A stretch of DNA of 64,000 nt from Cronobacter universalis NCTC 9529 (GCF_001277175.1 NZ_CP012257.1:1426001-1490000), one strand, 5' to 3'; numbered from the stretch's first letter, positions 9,134 through 20,030 are shown. The notes: generated by a model not told the origin, from the letters alone. Numbers and translations are program-made.

Positions 9134-11497
9134 TTACCCTGCCCAGGTATTCGCTTCAGTGCCATTGATAATAAGACGCCGGGTTTCATCTGGTGGCAGC
9201 GTAACCGCCAGCTCACGCCATGCCGGACGGTAATCGCCGGTCGTGGAGAACGCCAGATGAATGGCGTCGGCGGTGCATTGCATCTGCCAGTTCACCCACA
9301 GCGCGTTGCCTTCCTGATAACCCCAGCTTTCGCCGTCATCCTCAAACAAAAGACCCGCACTTTGGCCGTTGCCCGGCACTGGGAAGAGCTTCAGCTCGCG
9401 CGTGTCGTCGCGCTGCGCATCTACATGACGCAGGCGTGCGCTGAGCGGCAGGCCGCTGCCTGCGCGCACCAGCAGCGGCAGACGTTCCAGCGGCGCGTCC
9501 AGCGTTACCTGCTGACCGCCGGCGTACCAGCTTCCCGTGTGGAAATCGTACCAGCCGTGGTCATTCGCGGGCAGCCAGAGCGTGCGGGTACGCGCGCCCG
9601 GCTCCACCACGCTCGCCACCAGCAGATCGCGGCCCAGCATAAACTCGTCGCACTCGCGGAAGGTCCGCGCGTCGTGTTCGTGATCGAGGAACGTCGGGCG
9701 CAACATCGGCTCGTCATCGGCGTGCGCCTGCCACAGCAGCGTATAAAGGTAGGGCAGCAGACGGTAGCGCAGTTCGATGGCGCTGCGGATGGCGGGCGTC
9801 ACCCCCGGGTACATCCACGGTTCGTTAACGGTGCGATCGTCGTTCCACGAGTGAATGGTAAAGCGCGGATGCATCACGCCGTTCTGTACCCAGCGCACAA
9901 ACAGCTCGGCGTCCGGTTTATCGCCGGAGAAGCCGCCGACGTCGTGGCCGACGTTGTACAGCCCCGACAGGCTCATGCCGAGCCCCATGCGAATGTTGTA
10001 GCGCAGCGTCTGCCAGCTGGTGCGGTTATCGCCGCTCCAGGTCTGGACGTAGCGCTGCATCCCGGCGCAGCCGGAGCGCGAGATCAGGTACGGGCGTTTC
10101 TCTGGCGCGAAGGTCTGCTGCGCTTCCATCGAGGCGCGCATCATTAACAGCGGCATCACCGGGCGGATATGTTTAATCGCCACCGGCTCGCCGAAGCCGT
10201 AGCAGCGCGCTTCGCCGTCCCAGACTTCATATTCGTTATTGTCATTCCAGGTGGAATCGATGCCCATCTCCAGCAGCTGCGTGGTGACGCCGTTCTGCCA
10301 CCAGGCGATGGTCGCCGGGTTAGTGAAATCGAGGTGCGATCCTTCGTCATCCCAGAAGCTGGAGCGCTCCGGCGCGTCGGTTTCGGAATCGCGGATAAAC
10401 AGCCCCTGCTGCGCGACCTCCTGATAGCGCGGGTGATCCTGCAACAGGCAGGGCTTGATGTTGGCGGCAAGCTTCAGCCCGGCGTCATGGAACGCGGCGC
10501 TCATCGCTTTCGGCTGCGGCACTTTGTCGTAGTTCCAGTTAAAGACGTAGCGCTTGTTATTGATGGAGGTGTACCCCGACGAGAGCTGGAAGGAGTCGCA
10601 CGGGATCGCGTGTTCTTCACACAGGCGAATAAAGTTCATCAACTGGTTCTGCGCATCCGGCGCGTCGGTGTAATGCATCGTCGAGCCGCTGTAGCCGAGG
10701 CTCCATTTCGGGCCGAACAGCGTTTTACCGGTCAGGCGCACAAAGGCTTTGGTGACATCCAGCACGCGCGGGCCGACGAACAGGTAGTAATCGATATCGC
10801 CGGCTTCGGCCTGCCAGCGGCGGTAGGGGAGGTGATAGTTGTCGATCTCATTGCCGAGATCGAGCCAGCAGCTGCTCAGGTTGTCGTAAAACAGCCCGAA
10901 ACTGACCTGCTCGCGGCGGGTAATGGTAAACGGAATATGTTTATACAGCGGATCGGTGCTGGCGGCGTTATAGCCCATCGCGTCAAGGTTACGCATCTCG
11001 AAGCGGCGGCCGGTGCGCTCCAGGTCGCCCGCTTTTTCGCCCAGCCCGTAATAGCGGTCATCTTTCTGGCGGCGCTGATAGTGCGCAACGCCGTCGCCAT
11101 GCGCGTTGATAAGATAAGCGCTGGTGGGACGATCGCTGGTAAGAAACTGCCACTGGCCGCTGTCGTCGCGGTAGTGCCACTCCAGCCACAGCGGCTGATG
11201 CACCGTCACGCGCAGTTTATCGCTGCTGATAACAAGGCGCTCCGGCGTTTCGTCGAGCGTAAAGCCCGGCAGGCTGAAGCCGTCGAGACTGTCGCGCGGG
11301 CGGCCTTCCCACGGCGGGTCGTCGCCTGGCGCGATACTCCAGGTACGGTTGAGCGCATACGCGCCGCGGCGTTTCACCGCCACGCGGAACAGGCCCGGCT
11401 CCAGCACCCACAGGCAGAGCGTGTGGACGTCATCGACGGTCAGCTTGACGTGGTGGTCGTCAGAATGGGTGAATCTCCAGCGTTTGAGGGTTTTCAT
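9134..11497 (-). CDS. Glycoside hydrolase family 31 alpha-glycosidase
   Basis: The product (787 aa) is a cytosolic retaining alpha-glycosidase of GH31. The catalytic barrel shows LGYSGSTMHYTD, the nucleophile region GIDSTWNDNNE (about residue 419) and the acid/base region SWNDDRTVNEPW (about 554), plus RSGCAGMQRYVQTWSGDN and GHDVGGFSGD. No signal peptide was seen. The start at 11497 (MKTLKRW) has GGGAG seven bases upstream; the longer frame is not supported. It lies 10 bp downstream of an MFS transporter gene and divergent from a LacI regulator, so it probably cleaves an alpha-linked glucoside or xyloside brought in by that transporter. The true substrate is not shown; GH31 also includes alpha-xylosidases and sulfoquinovosidases. 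Confidence 0.88.
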   Translation of the reverse strand: MKTLKRWRFTHSDDHHVKLTVDDVHTLCLWVLEPGLFRVAVKRRGAYALNRTWSIAPGDDPPWEGRPRDSLDGFSLPGFTLDETPERLVISSDKLRVTVHQPLWLEWHYRDDSGQWQFLTSDRPTSAYLINAHGDGVAHYQRRQKDDRYYGLGEKAGDLERTGRRFEMRNLDAMGYNAASTDPLYKHIPFTITRREQVSFGLFYDNLSSCWLDLGNEIDNYHLPYRRWQAEAGDIDYYLFVGPRVLDVTKAFVRLTGKTLFGPKWSLGYSGSTMHYTDAPDAQNQLMNFIRLCEEHAIPCDSFQLSSGYTSINNKRYVFNWNYDKVPQPKAMSAAFHDAGLKLAANIKPCLLQDHPRYQEVAQQGLFIRDSETDAPERSSFWDDEGSHLDFTNPATIAWWQNGVTTQLLEMGIDSTWNDNNEYEVWDGEARCYGFGEPVAIKHIRPVMPLLMMRASMEAQQTFAPEKRPYLISRSGCAGMQRYVQTWSGDNRTSWQTLRYNIRMGLGMSLSGLYNVGHDVGGFSGDKPDAELFVRWVQNGVMHPRFTIHSWNDDRTVNEPWMYPGVTPAIRSAIELRYRLLPYLYTLLWQAHADDEPMLRPTFLDHEHDARTFRECDEFMLGRDLLVASVVEPGARTRTLWLPANDHGWYDFHTGSWYAGGQQVTLDAPLERLPLLVRAGSGLPLSARLRHVDAQRDDTRELKLFPVPGNGQSAGLLFEDDGESWGYQEGNALWVNWQMQCTADAIHLAFSTTGDYRPAWRELAVTLPPDETRRLIINGTEANTWAG

Positions 11498-11507
11498 AAG
11501 CATCTCC

Positions 11508-12818
11508 CTATGAAGCGCGCTTGTTGCGGCGCTCGGCAATAAAGGCAACCAGGAACACAGCGCCAATCAGGTCAAAGAACCCCATGGCGACAAACAGCGG
11601 GTTGAAGCCGATTTTGTCGGCGGTCACCCCGATAATCAGTGAGAACAGGAAGCTCGCAATCCAGGCGCAGGAGCCGCGCATCCCGTTCACGGTGGCCATC
11701 TGGCCGCGATCGAACGATTCCACCACCAGCGCGCTCAGCATGCAGGAGATAATCTGATGCCCGAAGCCGCCGATGGAGATAAGAATGATGGTGATGTACG
11801 GGTCTTTGGTGAGCGTGACAATCGCCAGCGACACCATGAGGAACGCGCCGGTCACCGAGCTTGCCACCACAGAGTTGATCTGCGTGCAGCCGAAGACGCG
11901 CACATACAGCTTCGTGAGATAGCCGCTCGCGACAGAGCCTAAATCGGCGGCGAGAAACGGCAGCCAGGCGAACATGGCAATCTGCTTGAGATCCATGCCG
12001 TGCTCTTTGGCCAGATACAGCGGCACCCAGAAGCTCATCACCGCCCAGGCGGGCTCGGCCATAAACGCCGGGATCGCGATGCCGTAAAAGCGTTTGTTTT
12101 TGGCGACGGTTTTCAGCGCGGTCAAGAAGGGCAGGCGCACCGGCGGCGGCTCGTTATCCTGGCGAATGAACGCCAGCTCTTCCTGGCTCAGGCGCGGGTG
12201 CTTTTCCGGATTGTGGTAAAAGAGCCACCACAGCGCGACCCAGACCAGGGCCAGCACGCCGGTAAAGAGAAACGCGCCCTGCCAGCCGAAGGAGATATGC
12301 GCGAAGTAAATAATCGGCGGCGCCAGCATGGCGCCGATGGAGAACCCGACGCCCGCCCAGCCTGCGGCGACCGGGCGCTCTTTTTTCGGGAACCATTCGC
12401 CGAGCGTTTTGGCGTTGGCGGGCGTTGCCGCCGCTTCCGCCGCGCCCATAAAGAAGCGCAGGATAGCCAGATGCAGCCAGCTGCCGGCCCCGGCGTGGAA
12501 AATACACATCAGCGCCCAGATGGAGGCGCAAATCAGAAAGCCGAGCTTTAAGCCAATCACGTCAATCAGCCAGCCGCACAGCGGTTGAAACAGGGTGTAG
12601 GCGAGCTGGAACGCGCCCACGATATAAGAGTATTGCTCGGTGGTGATGCCCAAGCTCTCTTTCAGCTCCGGCGCAAGAATGCCAAGGGAGTTACGGGTGA
12701 TGTAGTTGACGGTCACGCCCATCAAAAACAGCACCAGCACCCACCAGCGCAGATGGCGGATGGCGCGGCGGGTGCGGGTTTTCACCGCGCCGACATCCTG
12801 ATTAATGCTCTGACTCAT
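11508..12818 (-). CDS. MFS transporter, anion:cation symporter type (ExuT-like)
   Basis: This 436-residue, 12-TM protein resembles the hexuronate/phthalate branch of the major facilitator superfamily: GVTVNYITRNSLGILAPELKESLGI in the first helix, GAAEAAATPANAKTLGEWFP in TM4 and the large central loop after NPEKHPRLSQEE. It starts at 12818 behind GGAGAAG; the longer frame upstream runs into the promoter region. The gene is first in an operon with the GH31 hydrolase and should import its substrate. ExuT-like transporters commonly carry acidic sugars, so a uronate-containing or otherwise anionic glycoside is possible, but this is inference. Confidence 0.85.
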   Translation of the reverse strand: MSQSINQDVGAVKTRTRRAIRHLRWWVLVLFLMGVTVNYITRNSLGILAPELKESLGITTEQYSYIVGAFQLAYTLFQPLCGWLIDVIGLKLGFLICASIWALMCIFHAGAGSWLHLAILRFFMGAAEAAATPANAKTLGEWFPKKERPVAAGWAGVGFSIGAMLAPPIIYFAHISFGWQGAFLFTGVLALVWVALWWLFYHNPEKHPRLSQEELAFIRQDNEPPPVRLPFLTALKTVAKNKRFYGIAIPAFMAEPAWAVMSFWVPLYLAKEHGMDLKQIAMFAWLPFLAADLGSVASGYLTKLYVRVFGCTQINSVVASSVTGAFLMVSLAIVTLTKDPYITIILISIGGFGHQIISCMLSALVVESFDRGQMATVNGMRGSCAWIASFLFSLIIGVTADKIGFNPLFVAMGFFDLIGAVFLVAFIAERRNKRAS

Positions 12819-13124
12819 TTGTTCTTCTCCACGGTTAGCCTGACGGGTATAACAACTCGCATTCCGGGCGCGCCGGAAACCACAGCAGAGACCGCTATTT
12901 ATTTGAATTAACATGTTTTTTGTAGGGTTTGTCGCACGCGTTTTTGATGAAAGTTGTACGACAACCTGAGAGTAGAGCAGCGACTGGAATGGTAGTAGCC
13001 TCTTTTATGCAAAGATTTTCACCAACTACCGGGAGTGTGTTAAAAGAAGCCCTGCTGAAAGGGATATATCGTAAAAAATACGCGTGAAAAATTTTTCATT
13101 TCACAACCGGAGATGGATCACAAA
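12819..13124. promoter_or_regulatory. Divergent promoter region of MFS/GH31 operon and lacI-type gene, with candidate operator
   Basis: This 306-bp region holds no gene. GTTGTACGACAAC at 12953-12965 is an inverted repeat (GTTGT/ACAAC around a 3-base centre) of the kind bound by LacI-family regulators. Its assignment to the adjacent LacI protein is inference from position. Confidence 0.45.
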
Positions 13125-14195
13125 ATGAGTAAAAAGCTCCAGGTCGCCCGGATCGCCGAACAAACGGGACTGTCGCTTAGCACCGTTTCCCGCGTGCTGG
13201 CGGGCAAAGCCAATACCAGTGAAAAGGCGCGCCGCAAAGTGCGGGAGTGCGCGAAAGCGCTGGGCGTGCTGGAGGATATGGCGGCAGGCAGGCTGCTGCT
13301 GAACAGTCTGGTGGTATTCGCGCCGCGTCGCGCGTTTGACGAGCGGTCCGACATCTTTTACTACCGCGTGATCCAGAGCATCAACAAAGCGCTGGAGCCG
13401 CATGAAGTGCGGCTGCGCTACTGCGCGCTGGAAGAGAACGACGCTGACGCCAACCTGTTTCTCGCGCGGATGAACGATCCGCAGACCGAGGCGGCGCTCC
13501 TGCTCGGCATCGACGATCCGCACATTCACGATCTGGCGTGCGACGTCGGTAAGCCGTGCGTGCTGATCAACTGTCGCGATCGCAAAATGCGCCTGCCGGC
13601 GGTCGCGCCGGATCACCGGGCGATTGGCGAGAACGCGGCGCGCTATCTCTTTGAGATGGGCCACCGCGAGGTGCTAAACGTGCTGTGTCTGCGGCGCTAT
13701 ACGATGGAGCTGCGCCTGGCGGGCATCCGCGACGCCTGGGAGGCGCAGAATCTGGCGTTTGACGAGACGCGACACTTGCTGACCGCGCCCGATTTCAGCG
13801 CGCGGGGTAGCGAGGCGCTGGTCGCGCGCTTTCTGGAGGAAACGCCCGCGGCGGCGCTTCCCGGCGCGCTGCTGGTGGGCGGCGATTTTATGGCGGCGGG
13901 CGCTGTGAAAGCGTTACAAAACGCCGGGCTGCGGGTGCCGCAGGACATTTCCGTGATGAGCATCGACGCCTTTAACCTGGCGGCGATTGAAGATGTGCCG
14001 CTGACGGCGGTGCATGTGCCGCGCGACGCGCTGGGCGAAGAGGCCGTGTTGATGCTGCAACAGCGGCTTATCCGCCCGCAGGCGGCGGTCGGCACGCTGC
14101 TTTTGAACGGCACGCTGGACGTGCGTGAATCGGTGCGCCGCGTCAGGCCGGGGCGGGGGAGCGCCAGCGTGCAGCGCGACGGCCTGTACGATTAA
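13125..14195 (+). CDS. LacI-family transcriptional regulator
   Basis: The 356-residue protein begins with a LacI helix-turn-helix (VARIAEQTGLSLSTVSRVLAGKANTSEKARRKV, residues about 7-40) followed by a periplasmic-binding-protein-like sensor domain with motifs DHRAIGENAARYLFEMGHREV and DISVMSIDAFNLAAIEDVPLTAVHVPR. ATG 13125 is preferred (GGAG 12 bases upstream) over the ATG at 13113, which overlaps the ribosome site. It is divergent from the MFS/GH31 operon and should control it in response to the substrate or a product. Its stop codon overlaps the stop of convergent moeB, which leaves no room for a terminator between them. Confidence 0.87.
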   Translation: MSKKLQVARIAEQTGLSLSTVSRVLAGKANTSEKARRKVRECAKALGVLEDMAAGRLLLNSLVVFAPRRAFDERSDIFYYRVIQSINKALEPHEVRLRYCALEENDADANLFLARMNDPQTEAALLLGIDDPHIHDLACDVGKPCVLINCRDRKMRLPAVAPDHRAIGENAARYLFEMGHREVLNVLCLRRYTMELRLAGIRDAWEAQNLAFDETRHLLTAPDFSARGSEALVARFLEETPAAALPGALLVGGDFMAAGAVKALQNAGLRVPQDISVMSIDAFNLAAIEDVPLTAVHVPRDALGEEAVLMLQQRLIRPQAAVGTLLLNGTLDVRESVRRVRPGRGSASVQRDGLYD

Positions 14196-14950
14196 CGCCC
14201 GTCGCCGCAGACCTCGCAGTGCGGGTTGCGCGCCAGTTTCATTTCGCGAAACTGCGTGCGCAGCGCGTCATAGATGACCAGCTTTCCGGCGCACGGCTCG
14301 CCATAGCGCGCCAGCACTTTGATGGCTTCCATCGCCTGCAACGAGCCAATCACGCCGACCAGCGGGGCCATCACGCCCGCTTCCACGCAGGTCAGCGCAT
14401 TGTCGCCAAACAGGCGGCTCAGGCAGCGGTAGCACGGCTCGCCGGGCTGCCACGTAAAAACGCTGATCTGACCCTCCATGCGGATAGCCGCGCCGGAGAC
14501 CAGCGGCACCTTATGATGGAAACAGGCGGCGTTAAGCTGATTGCGAGTCGCCACGTTATCGGTGCAGTCGAGCACCAGGTCGTGGCGGGCGATAAGCGCC
14601 GCGAGCGCCGCGTCATCGAGCTGTGCGTTGACCGTGTCGATGACGCAGTGCGGGTTAATGGCGGCAAGCGCCTCACGCGCCGATTCCACCTTCGGCTGGC
14701 CGATGGTGGCGTCGCGGTGCAGCACCTGGCGCTGGAGATTTGAGAGCGCCACCGTGTCGAAATCGAGCAGCGTCAGCGTGCCAGCGCCCGCCGCGGCCAG
14801 ATAAGGCGCGGCCGCGCAGCCAAGACCGCCGAGGCCCACCACCAGCACGCGCGCGGCTTTCAGCCGCTCCTGGCCGTCGAAATCGAAATCCCGCAGGATG
14901 ATCTGCCGGTTATAGCGCAGCATCTCGGCATCGCTTAACGCCTCGGTCAT
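14192..14950 (-). CDS. moeB: Molybdopterin-synthase adenylyltransferase MoeB
   Basis: MoeB adenylates the C-terminal glycine of MoaD so that it can be thiocarboxylated for molybdopterin synthesis. The 252-residue protein shows the nucleotide-binding GLGGLGCAAAPYLAAAG, the conserved RQ/K region (SNLQRQVLHRDATIGQPK), DCTDN and two zinc-binding CxxC pairs (CYRCL near residue 175 and CEVCG at the C-terminus). The start MTEALSDAEM at 14950 lies one base past the moeA stop, with GGAGG inside the end of moeA, so the two are translationally linked. The E. coli moeA-moeB order is kept. Confidence 0.95.
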   Translation of the reverse strand: MTEALSDAEMLRYNRQIILRDFDFDGQERLKAARVLVVGLGGLGCAAAPYLAAAGAGTLTLLDFDTVALSNLQRQVLHRDATIGQPKVESAREALAAINPHCVIDTVNAQLDDAALAALIARHDLVLDCTDNVATRNQLNAACFHHKVPLVSGAAIRMEGQISVFTWQPGEPCYRCLSRLFGDNALTCVEAGVMAPLVGVIGSLQAMEAIKVLARYGEPCAGKLVIYDALRTQFREMKLARNPHCEVCGDGR

Positions 14951-14951
14951 C

Positions 14952-16181
14952 TCAGCCTCCGAACAGGTGATTAAACAGCTCCACCTCAACCCACTCGCCC
15001 GGCTCGACGTTGCCGCGCTCGCGCTCCAGCACGATAAAGCAGTTGCCCTGGGTGAAGGAGCTGAAAATATGCGAGCCCTGATGGCCAGTGCTCGCCACTT
15101 CCGGCAGGCCGTCCGCGCCGGTGCGCAGCACGCCGCGCTGGAAATCGAGCCGTCCGGGGGATTTTTTCAGCCGCGTCGCCGCCCGCACGCGCAGGCGCGG
15201 CGTGAACATATCCTTCTGGCCGCTTAGTTTCGCAATCAGCGGGCGCACCAGTTGATAGAACGTGACGGCCGCGGAAACCGGGTTGCCCGGCAGCCCGCAG
15301 AACCAGCTGTTGGCGAGGCGGCCAAAGGCGAACGGTTTGCCAGGCTTAATGGCGAGCTTCCAGAAGCCGATTTCGCCAAGCTCCTCCAGCTGCGTTTTGG
15401 TGTAGTCCGCTTCGCCGACGGAAACGCCGCCGGAGCTCAGCACCAGATCGGCCTCGCGATCGGCCTCCAGAAACGCGGCGCGCAGGGCGTCCGGATCGTC
15501 GCGAATAATGCCGAGGTTAACCACATCGCAGCCGAGCGCTTCAAGCATCAGGTGCACCGCGAGGCGGTTGGTGTCATAAATCTGGCCTTCCGCCAGCGGC
15601 TGGCCGGGGAGCTGGAGCTCATCGCCGGTGGAGAAAATCGCGACGCGCGGCTTGCGCACCACGTCCACTTCGGCAATGCCGAGCGAGGCGAGCAGCGGCA
15701 GTTCGGCGGCGCTCAGTTTCTGGCCTGCTTCCATCACCACCGCGCCCTGGCGGATATCTTCGCCGCGACGGCGGATGTGCTGGCCCGCGCGCGCATCCGC
15801 GCTAAAGCGCACGCCCGCGTCGCTGGTCTGCGCCTCTTCCTGCATGATGACGGCCTCACAGCCCGGCGGCACCGGCGCGCCGGTCATGATGCGAATAACC
15901 GTGCCCGCAGGCCATTCGCCGCTAAACGGCTGGCCCGCGAAGGCTTTGCCCGCCACCGGCAGCCACCCGCCGGACGCGAGATCGGCGAGACGCACGGCGT
16001 AGCCATCCATCGCGGCGTTATCAAAGCCCGGCACATCCAGCGGCGAGGTCACGGCGCGCGCCGTGACGCGGCCCATGCTTTTCAGCAGCGGCAGCGTTTG
16101 CGTCTCACTCAGGGGAACGATGCGGGAGAGCATCTCCTCAAGGGCGGTTTCCAGGGACATCAGTCCGGCGGTCGGTTCCAT
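14952..16181 (-). CDS. moeA: Molybdopterin molybdenumtransferase MoeA
   Basis: MoeA inserts molybdate into adenylated molybdopterin. The 409-residue product carries the N-terminal motif [19 protein letters not shown], the MoCF-like domain with [10 protein letters not shown] and [12 protein letters not shown], and KPGKPFAFG; near-full identity with E. coli MoeA runs to the C-terminal FNHLFGG. It is first in the moeA-moeB operon. In E. coli, iaaA separates moeA from gsiA; here only a 235-bp divergent promoter region remains, so iaaA is missing from this position. Confidence 0.96.
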   Translation of the reverse strand: MEPTAGLMSLETALEEMLSRIVPLSETQTLPLLKSMGRVTARAVTSPLDVPGFDNAAMDGYAVRLADLASGGWLPVAGKAFAGQPFSGEWPAGTVIRIMTGAPVPPGCEAVIMQEEAQTSDAGVRFSADARAGQHIRRRGEDIRQGAVVMEAGQKLSAAELPLLASLGIAEVDVVRKPRVAIFSTGDELQLPGQPLAEGQIYDTNRLAVHLMLEALGCDVVNLGIIRDDPDALRAAFLEADREADLVLSSGGVSVGEADYTKTQLEELGEIGFWKLAIKPGKPFAFGRLANSWFCGLPGNPVSAAVTFYQLVRPLIAKLSGQKDMFTPRLRVRAATRLKKSPGRLDFQRGVLRTGADGLPEVASTGHQGSHIFSSFTQGNCFIVLERERGNVEPGEWVEVELFNHLFGG

Positions 16182-16416
16182 GTTTCACTCCAGCGCGACA
16201 GTCACAAAGCGCCTATTATGACAGAAAGGGCGGTGGGGATGTATGTTTCGCCCGCAGCCGCGCCCGCCGGGCTTTACATCACATTTACCTCTTTCTATAT
16301 TCAAAATTCGTCTGAAAGCGCGGCAACAATAATGATATTTATAGAAAAAACGCAGCCGCCCCTGAATAATTTTGCGAAATGCTTACGCGCCGAACCATCA
16401 CCAGCGAGGACCCGCA

Positions 16417-18291
16417 GTGCCTAAAGTTGAAGTGTTGCCTGAAGAACAGGTGTTGTCGGTTTCCGGCCTGAGCGTGCGTTTTAAAGACGAGGGCGATGCT
16501 ACCGACGCGGTGCGTCAGCTCTCATTTAGCCTGAAGCGCGGCGAAACGCTGGCGATTGTCGGGGAATCTGGCTCGGGGAAATCGGTCACGGCGCTCTCGC
16601 TGATGCGTCTGATTGAACAGGCGGGCGGCGAAATGGAGAGCGGCCCGCTGCTGCTGCGCCGCCGCAACGAGCAGGTGATTGATCTGCGTACGTTCATCCA
16701 GAAACAGATGCGCGACGTGCGCGGCGCCGACATGGCGATGATTTTTCAGGAGCCGATGACTTCGCTGAATCCGGTCTTCCCGGTGGGCGAGCAGATAGCC
16801 GAGTCGATTCGTCTGCATCAGGGCTTCGGGCGCGAAAAAGCGATGCGCGAGGCCAAACGGATGCTCGATTTAGTCCGCATCCCGGAGTCCGAAGCGATGC
16901 TGGCGCGCTTTCCTCATCAGCTCTCCGGCGGGATGCGCCAGCGCGTGATGATCGCGATGGCGCTCTCGTGCCGCCCGGCGGTGCTGATCGCAGACGAACC
17001 CACCACGGCGCTGGACGTCACCATTCAGGCGCAGATCCTGCAACTTATCCGCGTTTTGCAGCAGGAGATGTCGATGGGCGTGATTTTTATCACCCACGAC
17101 ATGGGCGTGGTCGCCAATATGGCCGACCGGGTGCTGGTGATGTATCAGGGCGAGGCGGTGGAAACCGGCAGCGTCGAGGAGGTTTTCCGCCGCCCGGCGC
17201 ACCCGTATACCCGTTCCCTGCTGGCCGCCGTGCCGCGCCTGGGCGCGATGAACGGCACCGATCTGCCGCGTAAATTCCCGCTTAACCATGCGCCGCGGTG
17301 TGACATGGACTCGCCTGACGCCGAGCAGGATACGGTGGTGCCGGACAGCGAGCCGATTCTCCAGGTGCGCGATCTCGTGACGCGCTTTCCGGTGCGCAGC
17401 GGCATCTTCAACCGCGTGAAGCGCGAAGTCCACGCGGTAGAGAAAGTGAGTTTTGATCTCTGGCCCGGCGAAACGCTGTCGCTGGTGGGCGAATCGGGCT
17501 GCGGTAAATCGACCACCGGGCGATCGCTGCTGCGGCTCGTGGAGACGCAGGGCGGCTCCATTACCTTTGGCGGCAGGCGCATCGATACGCTCTCCGACAG
17601 CGCGATGCAGGCGGTGCGCCGCGATATGCAGTTTATCTTTCAGGACCCTTACGCCTCGCTCGATCCGCGCCTGACGGTGGGCTATTCCATTATGGAGCCG
17701 CTGCTGGTGCACCGGCTGCTTGACGGCGAGGCGGCGCGCAAGCGCGTGGCGTGGCTGCTGGAGCGCGTCGGGCTGAAGCCCGAGCACGCCTGGCGTTATC
17801 CGCATGAGTTTTCCGGCGGCCAGCGCCAGCGTATCTGCATCGCGCGCGCGCTGGCGCTCAACCCGAAAGTGGTGATCGCCGATGAGTCGGTCTCCGCGCT
17901 TGATGTCTCCATCCGCGCGCAAATCATTAACCTGCTGCTTGATTTGCAGCGCGATTTTGGCATTTCGTTTCTGTTTATTTCACACGATATGGCGGTGGTG
18001 GAGCGCATCAGCCACCGCGTGGCGGTGATGTATCTCGGACAGATTGTCGAGATAGGCCCGCGTCGCGCGGTGTTTGAAAACCCACAACACCCCTACACCC
18101 GCAAGCTGATGGCGGCGGTGCCGGTGGCCGATCCTGGCCATCCGCGCCGCCAGCCCGTGCTGCTTTCCGATGAGATCCCGAGCGCCACGCGCCCGAAAGG
18201 CGACGCGCCGTTTGTCGCGCCGCTGGTGCAGGTGGGGCAGGGGCATTATGTGGCGCGCCACCCCGTAGGGGCGACGGACCACCATTTTTAA
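16417..18291 (+). CDS. gsiA: Glutathione ABC importer, ATPase subunit GsiA
   Basis: GsiA is a double ABC ATPase that powers glutathione import. The two cassettes show Walker A GESGSGKS (about residue 47) with LSGGMRQR and [10 protein letters not shown], then GESGCGKST (about 360) with FSGGQRQR and [10 protein letters not shown]; oligopeptide-transporter C-terminal motifs ([27 protein letters not shown]) follow each. GTG 16417 with GAGGAC upstream gives 624 residues, matching the E. coli length; the ATG at 16372 would add 15 unsupported residues. It is the first gene of gsiABCD and is divergent from moeA. Confidence 0.93.
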   Translation: MPKVEVLPEEQVLSVSGLSVRFKDEGDATDAVRQLSFSLKRGETLAIVGESGSGKSVTALSLMRLIEQAGGEMESGPLLLRRRNEQVIDLRTFIQKQMRDVRGADMAMIFQEPMTSLNPVFPVGEQIAESIRLHQGFGREKAMREAKRMLDLVRIPESEAMLARFPHQLSGGMRQRVMIAMALSCRPAVLIADEPTTALDVTIQAQILQLIRVLQQEMSMGVIFITHDMGVVANMADRVLVMYQGEAVETGSVEEVFRRPAHPYTRSLLAAVPRLGAMNGTDLPRKFPLNHAPRCDMDSPDAEQDTVVPDSEPILQVRDLVTRFPVRSGIFNRVKREVHAVEKVSFDLWPGETLSLVGESGCGKSTTGRSLLRLVETQGGSITFGGRRIDTLSDSAMQAVRRDMQFIFQDPYASLDPRLTVGYSIMEPLLVHRLLDGEAARKRVAWLLERVGLKPEHAWRYPHEFSGGQRQRICIARALALNPKVVIADESVSALDVSIRAQIINLLLDLQRDFGISFLFISHDMAVVERISHRVAVMYLGQIVEIGPRRAVFENPQHPYTRKLMAAVPVADPGHPRRQPVLLSDEIPSATRPKGDAPFVAPLVQVGQGHYVARHPVGATDHHF

Positions 18292-18321
18292 TTTTTCAGG
18301 TACGGCTTTCAGGAGAAGACT

Positions 18322-19860
18322 ATGACACAACACATCGCACGCCGCTGGCTGGTGGCGGCAGGGCTGGCTTCTGCGCTGGCCGCCGCGCCTGCGCTGGCGC
18401 AGAAAGAGATTGTCGTGGCCGTGGGCTCAAGTTTCACCACGCTCGATCCTTACGACGCCAACGACACGCTCTCCCAGCAGGTCGCCAAATCATTCTATCA
18501 GGGGCTGTTTGGCCTTGATAAATCGATGAAAGTGCAGAACGTGCTGGCGGAAAGCTACAGCGTGTCGGACGACGGGCTGGTCTACACGATTAAGCTGCGC
18601 AGCGGCGTGAAGTTCCAGGACGGCACCGATTTTAACGCCGCGGCGGTAAAGGTGAACCTCGATCGCGCCAGCAACCCGGATAACCACCTGAAGCGTTATA
18701 ACCTGTATAAGAACATCGCCAGCACCGAGGCGGTGGATCCGACGACGGTCAAAATTACCCTCAAACAGCCGTTCTCGGCGTTTATCAATATTCTGGCGCA
18801 CCCGGCGACCGCGATGATCTCCCCGGCGGCGCTGGAGAAATATGGCAATGAGATAGGCTTTCATCCGGTCGGCACCGGGCCTTATGAACTGGTGACGTGG
18901 AACCCGACCGATTTTGTGAAGGTGAAGAAAAACGCCCACTACTGGCAGCCGGGGCTGCCGAAGCTTGACGCCATCACCTGGCGTCCGGTGGTGGACAACA
19001 ATACGCGCGCCTCGATGCTGCAAACCGGCGAAGCGCAGTTCGCTTTCCCCATCCCCTACGAGCAGGCCGCGCTGCTTGAGAAAAACAGCAAACTGGATCT
19101 GGTGGCGACGCCGTCAATCATGCAGCGCTATATCAGCATGAACGTGACCCAGAAGCCGTTCGATAACCCGAAAGTGCGCGAGGCGATTAACTACGCCATT
19201 AACCGTCAGGCGCTGGTGAAGGTGGCGTTCGCGGGCTACGCGACGCCCGCCACCGGCGTGGTGCCGCCGACGATTGAGTTCGCGCAGCAGTATCAGCCGT
19301 GGCCATACAACCCGGCCAAAGCGCGTGAGTTGCTGAAAGAAGCGGGCTACCCGAACGGCTTTAGCACCACGCTCTGGTCGTCGCATAACCACAGCACCGC
19401 CCAGAAGGTGTTGCAGTTTACGCAGCAGCAGCTGGCGCAGGTGGGCATTAAGGCGAAGGTGACGGCGATGGACGCGGGCCAGCGCGCCTCGGAAGTGGAA
19501 GGCAAAGGACAGAAAGAGAGCGGCGTGCGGATGTTCTACACCGGCTGGTCGGCGTCGACCGGCGAAGCCGACTGGGCGCTGTCACCGCTTTTCGCCTCGC
19601 AGAACTGGCCGCCGACGCTGTTTAATACGGCGTTTTACAGCAACCCGGCGGTGGATAAAGATCTCGCCGACGCCCTGAAAACCACCGACAAAACCCGCAA
19701 GGCCGCGCTTTATAAAGCCGCGCAGGATACGCTGTGGAAAGAGTCTCCCTGGGTGCCGCTGGTGGTGGAAAAACTGGTGTCGGCGCACAGCAAATCGTTG
19801 ACCGGGTTTTACATGATGCCGGATACGGGCTTTAGTTTTGAGGACGCGGATATCAAGTAA
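18322..19860 (+). CDS. gsiB: Glutathione-binding periplasmic protein GsiB
   Basis: GsiB is the periplasmic solute receptor of the GsiABCD importer. The 512-residue protein has a signal peptide cut near ALAQ-KEIVV (about residue 26) and the SBP_bac_5 fold, with [35 protein letters not shown] opening split around residues 70-100 and the C-terminal [18 protein letters not shown] good ribosome site (CAGGAGAAG) precedes the ATG. Between it and gsiC lie 231 bp with three REP-like palindromes, which may stabilise the upstream gsiAB message or lower gsiCD expression. Confidence 0.94.
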   Translation: MTQHIARRWLVAAGLASALAAAPALAQKEIVVAVGSSFTTLDPYDANDTLSQQVAKSFYQGLFGLDKSMKVQNVLAESYSVSDDGLVYTIKLRSGVKFQDGTDFNAAAVKVNLDRASNPDNHLKRYNLYKNIASTEAVDPTTVKITLKQPFSAFINILAHPATAMISPAALEKYGNEIGFHPVGTGPYELVTWNPTDFVKVKKNAHYWQPGLPKLDAITWRPVVDNNTRASMLQTGEAQFAFPIPYEQAALLEKNSKLDLVATPSIMQRYISMNVTQKPFDNPKVREAINYAINRQALVKVAFAGYATPATGVVPPTIEFAQQYQPWPYNPAKARELLKEAGYPNGFSTTLWSSHNHSTAQKVLQFTQQQLAQVGIKAKVTAMDAGQRASEVEGKGQKESGVRMFYTGWSASTGEADWALSPLFASQNWPPTLFNTAFYSNPAVDKDLADALKTTDKTRKAALYKAAQDTLWKESPWVPLVVEKLVSAHSKSLTGFYMMPDTGFSFEDADIK

Positions 19861-19899
19861 GCGCCGCCGGAAGGTGGGGACGAGCGTAAATGGCCGGAA

Positions 19900-20030
19900 G
19901 GTGGGTGCGCTTACGCTTACCCACCCTACATTTATGCACCCAACCGCGGTAGGGCGGGTAAGCGAAGCGCACCCGCCAGTCAAGGGTTAGCGATGTAAAC
20001 TGTAGGGCGGGTAAGCGTAGCGCACCCGCC
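19900..20030. repeat. Three REP-like palindromes inside the gsi operon
   Basis: Units lie at 19900-19929 (GGTGGGTGCGCTTACGC... orientation), 19949-19977 and 20002-20030 (both GTAGGGCGGGTAAGCG... orientation). Each folds into a stem of GGTGGGTGCGC/GCGCACCCACC type. They fill the gsiB-gsiC spacer, which otherwise holds nothing recognisable. Confidence 0.88.

Noticed and set aside
10169..11542. A 457-codon plus-strand frame opposite the GH31 gene
   Set aside because: It mirrors codon bias of the GH31 gene on the other strand; no ribosome site or domain.
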